Shown here piece after piece: positions 51,449 to 57,780 of a DNA stretch of 64,000 nucleotides. Numbering within the stretch: the stretch's first letter is position 1; the number at the start of each line of letters is the position of its first letter. Under the pieces are notes generated by a model, which saw nothing but the letters and a program-made list of their open reading frames with translations, was not told the origin of the DNA and searched no databases. The DNA lies in contig NZ_CP022314.1 in assembly GCF_003352915.1 (NCBI RefSeq), positions 469,397 to 533,396 of the forward strand. The letters run 5' to 3'. The translations under genes were made by a program, and so were the position numbers. This DNA comes from Arthrobacter sp. PM3. Lineage in GTDB: Bacteria; Actinomycetota; Actinomycetes; Actinomycetales; Micrococcaceae.

Positions 51449-52144
51449 GTGAATATCGGCCAGCCGCCCGCGACCCGCCCGCCTTCGGATGAGCGCGCCG
51501 CCGGGCGCCCCGCAACGATCAACCCCGACGCCGTCGCCCGGATCGCCCTGCACCTGTTCGCGGAGCGGGGGTACGAAGCGACGTCCATGGAGGACATCGC
51601 AAGCGCGGCGGGCATCGGCCGCAAAAGTTTATACCGCTACTTCGCCAGCAAGGCCGATCTCGTCTGGGGCGGCATCGAGCCCGCCGCGGAGGCCGCTGGC
51701 CTGGCGCTGGATACGGCGGCCGACGGCGGCACGTCCCGCAGTGCTCCCGGCACCGGCTCCGGCAGCCACGCGCCCGACGTCGCCTCCGGCGTCACGCTTC
51801 CAACCGGAATGGGCGCGGCGCAGATCCGCGCAGGGCTTGGCGCGGCGGCCGCCGCCGGAGCGGCGGCGCTGCCGGACCTCGCCCTCACGCGCGGCCGGCT
51901 GCGGCTGATCGCCGAACAGCCGGACCTGGCCAGCCGGAGCTATGCCGCGCTGGCGCCCCAGCGGGAGCGGGGCCTGCGGTATCTGATCGCGCTCGGCGTC
52001 CGCGCGGAAACCGCCGGGTATCTTTGCGCCGCCTATCTCGGGGCAACATTCGAGGCCTGGATGCAGTGGGCCACCGGCAGCGATCCGGATCCCGTGCCGT
52101 ACCTGCTGGCCGCCGTGGACGTGCTCCGGATGCCGGACGCCTGA
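51449..52144 (+). CDS. TetR-family regulator
   Basis: A 231-residue regulator with the helix-turn-helix region ALHLFAERGYEATSMEDIAS and AAGIGRKSLYRYFASKADLV near residues 30-65. The C-terminal ligand domain is unclassified; it contains a Gly/Ser/Ala-rich spacer (GTSRSAPGTGSGSHAPDVA) that is unusual. It likely represses the divergent SDR gene. GTG 51449 comes right after the palindrome with no real ribosome site and may be leaderless. Confidence 0.85.
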   Translation: MNIGQPPATRPPSDERAAGRPATINPDAVARIALHLFAERGYEATSMEDIASAAGIGRKSLYRYFASKADLVWGGIEPAAEAAGLALDTAADGGTSRSAPGTGSGSHAPDVASGVTLPTGMGAAQIRAGLGAAAAAGAAALPDLALTRGRLRLIAEQPDLASRSYAALAPQRERGLRYLIALGVRAETAGYLCAAYLGATFEAWMQWATGSDPDPVPYLLAAVDVLRMPDA

Positions 52145-52182
52145 GGAGCCAGAGGGCGGGGCCGGCCGCGGACCTGCGGCCG

Positions 52183-52722
52183 CTACTCCCCGGTTTGGCC
52201 GTCCACGGTCTCGCGGAGGAGGTCGGCATGGCCGTTATGCCGGGCATACTCCTCGATCATGTGGCACAGGATCCAGCGCAGGCTGGGCGCCGAACCGTCG
52301 GACCACCGGCGCCGGGCCAGCTGGTCCAGGCCGCCGCCGGCCAGGGCCTCGGCGACCCGTTCCCGCGAGCGCTCGACGGCGTCCTGCCACAGGGCCCGCA
52401 GCTGTTCCGGGCTGTCGCCGGCGGCGGAATGCCAGTCCCAGTCAGGGTCGGCCTTCCAGTCCACGGCATCGAACGGGGCCTCCCGGTCCCGTGCGTGCAG
52501 GACGCGGGAAAACCACTCGCTCTCCACGTAGGCCATGTGCTTCAGCAGCCCGCCCAGCGTCATGGCCGAGGCGGCCGTGGTAGCCCCGAGGCCCGCGGCA
52601 TCCAGCCCGGCGCATTTCCACGCCAGCGTGGCCCGCTGGTAATCCAGGAACCCCAGGAGGGTCGCGGTCTCGTCGGCTGCAAGGGGCGGTTCGGTACGGC
52701 CCTGCTCATCCACAATCGTCAT
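52183..52722 (-). CDS. DinB-family protein (DUF664)
   Basis: A 179-residue four-helix protein of the DinB/YfiT superfamily. Seen: LLGFLDYQRATLAWKCAGLD, SAMTLGGLLKHMAYVESEWF with a conserved His, WDAVERSRERVAEAL-type helix and LRWILCHMIEEYARHNGHAD with the other His residues expected to bind a metal. Such proteins include bacillithiol/mycothiol-dependent transferases. Start taken as ATG 52722; the frame is open further upstream but crosses the end of the broken DUF2306 gene. Confidence 0.88.
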   Translation of the reverse strand: MTIVDEQGRTEPPLAADETATLLGFLDYQRATLAWKCAGLDAAGLGATTAASAMTLGGLLKHMAYVESEWFSRVLHARDREAPFDAVDWKADPDWDWHSAAGDSPEQLRALWQDAVERSRERVAEALAGGGLDQLARRRWSDGSAPSLRWILCHMIEEYARHNGHADLLRETVDGQTGE

Positions 52723-52732
52723 GCGCGCGAGT

Positions 52733-53476
52733 CTAGCGGCCCTTCCCGGCCGCGAACTCGCCGGAAGCCGACCGATTCGCCGTAAGTTTACGGCGAGCCC
52801 TTGCCGTTCCGGCGATTTCGGCCAAGCGGGCGCGGCGGCGGATGACGTACTCGGCCACGGCAACGTTGATCAGCCACGCGGCGCCGAGGAGCGCTGCCCG
52901 GTCGGCTCATCGGGCGTACCCACCAGCAGCATCCACGGCAGCCCGGTCAGCGCCTGCGTCCCCGCGGCGACGCCGATCGCATAGCCGCGCGTCATCCATG
53001 CCCCGTGCCGCACGAAGTCCCGGCGCATGATGGCGGCTATTCCCAGGACGATGCTCGCCGCCATGGCCGAGCCAAAGACGAGCCGCAGGACAAAAAGCGC
53101 CGGCCCGTCCCCCGGCGGCAGCGGATAGAAGAGGGTCATCCACAATCCGGACAGGGCCGCCAGCAGGCCGGCCGGCGCCAGGACGCGGCCGGCGATGCGG
53201 TGCCAGCCGCGGCGGCCGCGCAGGGAGGGGAGGAACTGGAATGCCCCCAGCAGGCTGTAGGCGGTGACGCTGACAATGTGCGCCACTACCGGCACGGGCG
53301 AGGCGAAGAACCGGGCGTTCTGCGGGGTGACGGCGGCGCCGCCGGTCAGTTCGGTCAGCCGGGCCGCCCCCGCAATCACGGGGATGAGGCTGAGCAGGAT
53401 CAGTCCGGCGGCCACGGGCCACTGGGGGCGCCCGGCGGACGCGGATCGCGGGGGCGCTGCTGGTGTGTGTTGTCAC
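52733..53476 (-). pseudogene. DUF2306 membrane protein gene, broken by two apparent frameshifts
   Basis: Three reading frames together rebuild one DUF2306 protein. Frame one starts at GTG 53476 (VTTHTSSAPAIRVRR, ribosome site AAGGACACCAAG). The main frame gives VAAGLILLSLIPVIAGAARL, VVAHIVSVTAYSLLGAFQFL, RRGWHRIAGRVLAPAGLLAA and RHGAWMTRGYAIGVAAGTQA. The last gives AWLINVAVAEYVIRRRARLA. The shifts fall near 53422-53440 (next to a G5 run) and near 52890-52902. The final 30 codons read through palindromic element C, so the original 3' end seems replaced. Either decay or sequencing errors can explain the shifts. Confidence 0.7.
52745..52820. repeat. Nested palindromic element, copy C
   Basis: Outer stem TCGCCGGAA (52758-52766) with 52807-52815, inner stem TCGCCGTAA (52777-52785) with 52788-52796 around GT. 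The left 23 nt, from 52745, are identical to the left end of copy D (54410-54432). It forms the last codons of the DUF2306 frame. Confidence 0.8.
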
Positions 53477-53490
53477 CTTGGTGTCCTTGG

Positions 53491-53529
53491 CTGGAATGAC
53501 TGACTGGAATGACTAGCTGGAATGACTCC
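53491..53529. repeat. Three 13-bp direct repeats CTGGAATGACT-NN
   Basis: CTGGAATGACT occurs at 53491, 53504 and 53517, with two variable bases after each. The array lies between the DUF2306 start and the TetR palindromes and may be a small regulatory or slippage-derived array. Confidence 0.8.
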
Positions 53530-53537
53530 CGAAGCTG

Positions 53538-53587
53538 GTGTACGGCGTACACCTTTATGCGGAAAACGTTAGGTGTACGACGTACAC
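53538..53587. promoter_or_regulatory. Twin TetR operators GTGTACG-N-CGTACAC
   Basis: Two perfect 15-bp palindromes, 53538-53552 (centre G) and 53573-53587 (centre A), 35 bp apart. They lie just upstream of the TetR gene at 53623 and between it and the divergent DUF2306 gene, so both promoters can be repressed. Confidence 0.85.
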
Positions 53588-53622
53588 TTGTCAATGGCGG
53601 AGCGTTAGGGAAAGGTGGCCGG

Positions 53623-54339
53623 ATGACCCAGCAAGCCGAGCGGATGCGGCGAATCCCGCTGAGTCGGGACCGCGTGCTGAGGGCCGCCGTCGCACTGGCC
53701 GATGAGGTGGGGATTGAGGCGCTGAGCATGCGCCGGCTCGCCCAGGAGCTCGGGGTCGTGCCCATGGCGCTCTACAAGCACGTTGCCGGCAAGGAGGAAC
53801 TCCTCGACGCCATGGTGGACGCCCTGGTCAGCGAGATCGATCCCCCCGTCCCCGGCGCCGGCTGGAGGGACGCCGTTCGGCTGCGGGTGCTCTCGGCCCG
53901 GGCGGCACTCCTGCGCCACCCCTGGGCCCGGCAGGTCCTGGAATCGCGCACCAACAAGACGCCGGCGGTCCTGGGCTACATGGATTCCTTCATCGGCATG
54001 TTCCTGGCCGGCGGCTTCTCCGTGGACCTGACCCACCACGTCATGCATGCCCTGGGCAGCCGGATGTGGGGGTTTACCCAGGAATTGTTTGACGACGCCG
54101 CCGCCTCGGCGGAGCAGCCGGCGGATTTTCCGCCCGAGGCACAGGCCGCCATGCTCCGTGAGATGGCCGAGCGGTATCCGAACATCCTGAAGGTCGCCGC
54201 CGCCTCCGCGCACGAGGACTCCGTGGTGGGGCGGGGCTGCGACGACCAGTTCGAGTTCGAATTCGCGCTCGATCTGCTCCTGGCGGGCTTTGAACGCCTG
54301 CACCGGCAGCACTGGACCTCGACGCCGAAAAGTCTCTGA
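53623..54339 (+). CDS. TetR-family regulator (TetR/AcrR with TetR_C-type ligand domain)
   Basis: A 238-residue repressor: helix-turn-helix ALSMRRLAQELGVVPMALYK within the first 55 residues and a C-terminal domain with MRREMAERYPN-type sequence (MLREMAERYPNILKVAA) and FEFEFALDLLLAGFERLH, both typical of the TetR_C_1 (tetracycline-repressor-like) group. It is divergent from the broken DUF2306 gene, with two palindromes between. ATG 53623 has AAAGG upstream. Without a working DUF2306 gene its target may be only itself. Confidence 0.9.
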   Translation: MTQQAERMRRIPLSRDRVLRAAVALADEVGIEALSMRRLAQELGVVPMALYKHVAGKEELLDAMVDALVSEIDPPVPGAGWRDAVRLRVLSARAALLRHPWARQVLESRTNKTPAVLGYMDSFIGMFLAGGFSVDLTHHVMHALGSRMWGFTQELFDDAAASAEQPADFPPEAQAAMLREMAERYPNILKVAAASAHEDSVVGRGCDDQFEFEFALDLLLAGFERLHRQHWTSTPKSL

Positions 54340-54357
54340 GGCCGGCCGACACCACTG

Positions 54358-54560
54358 CGCCGGCCATGCCCTGACCGCCTACTCCTCCAGGAACCCGGTC
54401 CCGCCCGCGCCCGGCCGCGAACTCGCCGGAAGCTCCACAAATCGCCGGAAGTTTACGGCGAACCGGTGCCTTTCCGGCGGCGAGTTCGACGGCGGGCGAT
54501 TTCGACGCCGGAGAACACCTCGACGCCGGCAGAGCCCTGACCCCTTACTCCTCCAGGAAC
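54358..54560. repeat. Duplicated 3' end of the hydrolase gene bracketing element D
   Basis: The last bases of the alpha/beta hydrolase gene (about 54523-54560, including its stop and the actcctccaggaacc run) recur with few changes at about 54358-54395. Palindromic element D lies between the copies. The outer copy is a remnant: it still reads two Glu codons and a stop but leads nowhere. Confidence 0.7.
54410..54492. repeat. Nested palindromic element, copy D
   Basis: Outer stem CGAACTCGCCGGAA (54418-54431) with 54472-54488, the right arm carrying a 3-nt insert; inner stem TCGCCGGAA (54442-54450) with TTACGGCGA (54453-54461), one mismatch. It shares 23 identical nt with copy C at its left end and lies between the convergent TetR and hydrolase genes. 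Confidence 0.8.
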
Positions 54561-55333
54561 CGCAGCAGGTACGGGACGGTGGTCCGCATGGCCCGCAGGT
54601 CGCCGCCGCTGGCGGCCAACTCGCCGAGGTAGTCGCCGTGGGTGCCCGGCACGATCATCAGGCGCGCCCCGGGAATGATGCGGGACATCCGCACGGCGTG
54701 GTCGGCGCTGACGACGTCCCGGTCGGCGCACAGCACCAGAGTGCGGGCCGTGATTTGGCGCAGGTCCTCGTCCTGCCAGCCGCGAAAGGTCAGGATCCGC
54801 TGCCGGTCCAGCTCGAACATCCGCTCGAGATGCCCGGGCTCGGGATTGAGTGCCCGGTCCGCGTCTTTGTACGCCTCCGGCATGTCGTCAAGGGTGGCCG
54901 CCGCCATGCCGTCCCAGAACTCCTCGCCCACCGCGTCCCGGCCGGCGAAGGTGGAGGCGGCAATCAGGCACCGGACCGACGCCGGGTACCGCATGGCCAG
55001 CGCCAGCGCGGTATGGCCCCCGGCACTGAAGCCGAGCACGTCCACGGTGTCCAGGCCGAGTTCGTCCATCACGGCCTTGACGTCGTCGGCGGAGTTTTCG
55101 GCGGTGAGCGGGCGGCCTGTTGCCGCGGTCCGGCCGTGGCCTTCCTCCTCGACGGCGATCACCTGCAGGCTCTCGGCCAGCAGGGCCGGGATGAGGCCCG
55201 CGAAGTTGGTCCCGATGCTCGAGCCGCCGCCGGGAATCAGCAGCAGCGGAGGCTCGCCGGCCCGCGCGTGGCCGTGGACCTCGTAGTACATCCGGACGTC
55301 GCCATTGGCCGCGTAACCGTGCGTGAAAGTCAC
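54545..55333 (-). CDS. Alpha/beta-fold hydrolase
   Basis: A 262-residue hydrolase: LLLIPGGGSSIGTNFAGLIP (oxyanion region), nucleophile elbow VDVLGFSAGGHTALALAM with the catalytic Ser, Asp in LVLCADRDVVSADHAVRM and His in VPGTHGDYLGELAASGGD. The triad is complete. Substrate unknown; esterases, lactonases and C-C hydrolases share this layout. Start GTG 55333 with AGGAT. The gene's 3' end is partly duplicated beyond element D. Confidence 0.9.
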   Translation of the reverse strand: MTFTHGYAANGDVRMYYEVHGHARAGEPPLLLIPGGGSSIGTNFAGLIPALLAESLQVIAVEEEGHGRTAATGRPLTAENSADDVKAVMDELGLDTVDVLGFSAGGHTALALAMRYPASVRCLIAASTFAGRDAVGEEFWDGMAAATLDDMPEAYKDADRALNPEPGHLERMFELDRQRILTFRGWQDEDLRQITARTLVLCADRDVVSADHAVRMSRIIPGARLMIVPGTHGDYLGELAASGGDLRAMRTTVPYLLRFLEE

Positions 55334-55361
55334 ACCGCATCCTAACGCCGCCCGCGGTGGG

Positions 55362-55396
55362 CTGAACAGGGTCTGGCGGACGACGGCGGGTGGTTG
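55362..55396. repeat. Left 35-bp direct repeat flanking the HsdR-N-like gene
   Basis: The sequence from ctgaacagg to tggttg matches 56622-56656 at 30 of 35 positions in the same direction. The two copies bracket the low-G+C nuclease-like gene. The right copy overlaps a hairpin terminator, so part of the likeness may reflect a common terminator family. Confidence 0.65.
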
Positions 55397-55504
55397 CGTC
55401 GCCGTCCCCCATGGACGCTTACGGGTCAGTGGGCCTCGCTTGCACTCCAGTGTCGGAGGACTGAGATAAATTGACAGAACAATCATTGTTCTTGAGGGGG
55501 ACGT

Positions 55505-56596
55505 ATGGAATTTGCAGAAAAGCTCTCCGCACTGGCAGCAAAGGTGCGCCAACAGCGAGAAGTTATTCAAACCGAAGAGGCGACTAAGAACGCGTTCGTC
55601 ATGCCCTTCATTTCCACCATCTTGGGCTATGACGTCTTCAATCCATTGGAAGTCGTTCCCGAGTTCATAGCGGATGTTGGCCTCAAAAAGGGTGAGAAGA
55701 TCGACTACGCCATCGTCAAGGATGGCGAAGTACAGATTCTGATCGAATGCAAAAAGTCCACCGAGCCAGTTAAGATCGAGCACGCATCGCAGCTGTTCCG
55801 ATACTTTGCAGTGACCAATGCGCGGATTGCCATCCTGACCAACGGCGAGGTCTACCAGTTCTTCACTGATCTCGACGCACCAAACAGGATGGACGCGAAG
55901 CCCTTCTTGGTCCTTGACTTGAATGACATCGACGAGACTCTCATCCCTGAATTGCAAAAACTTTCCAAGGATGTCTTCGACCTCGATTCAATCATCAATG
56001 CGGCGGGTGAACTCAAGTACATAGGGGAACTTAAGAGGACGCTGGCTGCGCAGTTCAAGGAGCCGGAGGATGAATGGGTCAAGTTCCTGACCGGCCGTGT
56101 TTACTCGGGCGCCTATACGCAAAAGGTCCGTGAGCAGTTCACCACGCTTGTCGCCAAAGCTTCCAAGCAGTTTCTCAACGATCAGGTCAACGACCGGCTC
56201 AAGAAGGCGCTCGGGACACCCAATTTCCCGCAAAATGATGAGGCAGCCGCTGCTGCAACTGTCACTAGTGCCCCCGTGGCGGAGGCCGATCTGGCAGAAG
56301 CCGACGGCATTGAGACAACCCTGGAAGAAATCGAGGGTTACCAAATCGTCCGCGCCATCGTCTGCAGCGAGGTCAAGCCTGCACGTGTCTCGCAGCGAGA
56401 CGCCAAGTCCTACTTTGCAGTGTTGCTCGACGACAACAACCGCAAGCCCATTGCCCGTCTCCACTTCAACCGCGCGCAGAAGTACATTGGACTATTCGGC
56501 GCCGACAAAGAAGAAACGCGAGTGCCCATCAACTCTCTCGAAGAGATCTATGAGCACACCGAGGCCTTGCGCCAAAGCGTGAAGAGCTACCTGTAA
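55505..56596 (+). CDS. Stand-alone HsdR-N-type restriction endonuclease-like protein
   Basis: A 363-residue protein whose first 160 residues match the type I restriction enzyme R N-terminal nuclease domain (HSDR_N_2, COG4748 type): TKNAFVMPFISTILGYDVFN, then the PD-(D/E)xK core KIDYAIVKDGEVQILIECKK with the expected Asp and E-C-K, and HASQLFRYFAVTNARIAILT. The C-terminal half, ending SVKSYL, has a separate domain with YFAVLLDDNNRKPIARLHFN. No helicase part, HsdM or HsdS is adjacent. Base composition is clearly less G/C-rich, with A/T third positions, unlike every neighbour, indicating recent transfer. Role in DNA defence is likely but unproven. Confidence 0.85.
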   Translation: MEFAEKLSALAAKVRQQREVIQTEEATKNAFVMPFISTILGYDVFNPLEVVPEFIADVGLKKGEKIDYAIVKDGEVQILIECKKSTEPVKIEHASQLFRYFAVTNARIAILTNGEVYQFFTDLDAPNRMDAKPFLVLDLNDIDETLIPELQKLSKDVFDLDSIINAAGELKYIGELKRTLAAQFKEPEDEWVKFLTGRVYSGAYTQKVREQFTTLVAKASKQFLNDQVNDRLKKALGTPNFPQNDEAAAAATVTSAPVAEADLAEADGIETTLEEIEGYQIVRAIVCSEVKPARVSQRDAKSYFAVLLDDNNRKPIARLHFNRAQKYIGLFGADKEETRVPINSLEEIYEHTEALRQSVKSYL

Positions 56597-56621
56597 ACAC
56601 CGTGGCAGACGCCCCGGCGGA

Positions 56622-56656
56622 CTGAACATGGTTAGGCCGACGACGGCGGGTTGTTG
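56622..56656. repeat. Right 35-bp direct repeat flanking the HsdR-N-like gene
   Basis: Counterpart of 55362-55396, 30 of 35 positions equal. It begins 26 nt after the stop of the nuclease-like gene and runs into the hairpin. Confidence 0.65.
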
Positions 56657-56671
56657 CCGCCGTCGTCGGCC
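56635..56671 (+). terminator. Hairpin terminator after the HsdR-N-like gene
   Basis: A perfect 15-bp stem GGCCGACGACGGCGG (56635-56649) with 56657-56671 and a 7-nt loop. Confidence 0.8.
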
Positions 56672-56742
56672 CGGTTCCGAAGGTGCTAAGCGGGACCCGA
56701 GGGCGCCTCGAACCGGCCCCGGCGCGGGCGTAGAGTGGGCTC

Positions 56743-57756
56743 ATGAAGCGTGTGGTGATCGACCGCTTCGGCGGCCCCGAGGTCCTCAACGTGATTGACG
56801 TCAGGGATCCCCGGCCGGGCCCGGGCGAGGTCCGCGTCAGGGTCCTGGCATCGGGAGTATCGTTCACCGACGCCCAGCTGCGCGCCGGGACGTACCTCGG
56901 CGGACCCAAACCGCCCTTCACCCCCGGCTACGAACTCGTGGGCGTCGTTGACGGGCTCGGTCCCGGCTGCACCCGGGTCAAAGTTGGAGACCGCGTCGGC
57001 GCACTGACGGTGTGGGGCGCCAACGCCGAGCTCGTCTGCGTGCCCGAGGCATACGCGGTCGCGGTGCCCGAGGACCTCGACCCGGCCGAGGTGGTCAGCC
57101 TGGTCTTCCCGTACATGACCGCCTACCAGCTGCTGCACCGGACAGCCAAGGCGAAGCCCGGGGAAAGTGTGCTGGTGCACGGGGCGGCCGGCCGGGTGGG
57201 CACGGCGATCCTGGAGCTCGGCGTCCTGGCCGGACTCCGGCTCTACGGGACGGCGGCCGCCCGGGACTGCGCGGCGGTGGAGCGGCTCGGCGCGGTGGCG
57301 ATCGACTACCAGAACGACGACTTCCTGGCCCGGGTCCGCGGGCTCACCGGCGACGGCGTGGACATCGCCCTGGACGGGATCGGCGGCCCGCTGTCGCTGC
57401 GCTCCTTCCGGGCGCTCCGGCCCGGCGGACGGCTCGTCGTGTTCGGCCGGTACGCCACGATCGCGCAGGGGCGCAAGAACTGGCCGGGAGTCTTCGCCTG
57501 GTACGCGGCCACCGGGGCCGTCGCCGCATGGGGCGTTCTGTCACCCCGGCGCAAAGTCATGTCCTACCGCGTCCAGAAGCTGCGCATCCACCATCAGGAC
57601 TGGTTCGAGGCGGACTTCCTCGCCCTCCTCGGGATGCTCCGCCGCGGCGAGATCCACCCGGTGGTGGCCGAGCGCCTGCCCCTGGCCGAGGCCCGGCACG
57701 CCCACGAGCTGCTGGGCAGCACTGCGGCAACAGGCAAGATCGTGCTCGTCCCCTGA
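56743..57756 (+). CDS. Medium-chain dehydrogenase/reductase, quinone-oxidoreductase-like
   Basis: A 337-residue MDR protein without the zinc ligands of alcohol dehydrogenases. Seen: VVIDRFGGPEVLNVIDVRDP, SFTDAQLRAGTYLGGPKPP, FTPGYELVGVVDGLGPGC and the NADPH loop VLVHGAAGRVGTAILELG. It resembles the VAT-1/quinone oxidoreductase branch. ATG 56743 lies after the terminator; no link to the nuclease gene is indicated other than nearness. Confidence 0.88.
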   Translation: MKRVVIDRFGGPEVLNVIDVRDPRPGPGEVRVRVLASGVSFTDAQLRAGTYLGGPKPPFTPGYELVGVVDGLGPGCTRVKVGDRVGALTVWGANAELVCVPEAYAVAVPEDLDPAEVVSLVFPYMTAYQLLHRTAKAKPGESVLVHGAAGRVGTAILELGVLAGLRLYGTAAARDCAAVERLGAVAIDYQNDDFLARVRGLTGDGVDIALDGIGGPLSLRSFRALRPGGRLVVFGRYATIAQGRKNWPGVFAWYAATGAVAAWGVLSPRRKVMSYRVQKLRIHHQDWFEADFLALLGMLRRGEIHPVVAERLPLAEARHAHELLGSTAATGKIVLVP

Positions 57757-57780
57757 GTGCTCGTTCCCTGAGAGGCCGCC

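Noticed and set aside
50602..52144. Mycofactocin-linked SDR and MftR regulator
   Set aside because: The TetR protein resembles MftR at the N terminus, but there is no mycofactocin precursor or radical-SAM cassette and the SDR lacks the cofactor-binding insertion.
55505..56596. A complete type I or type III restriction-modification system
   Set aside because: Only the N-terminal nuclease-type protein is present; no HsdM, HsdS, helicase or methylase frame was found on either side.
55362..56656. Transposon or integron boundaries at the 35-bp direct repeats
   Set aside because: Repeats are direct and imperfect, with no terminal inverted repeats, transposase or integrase; only a looser insertion hypothesis is kept.
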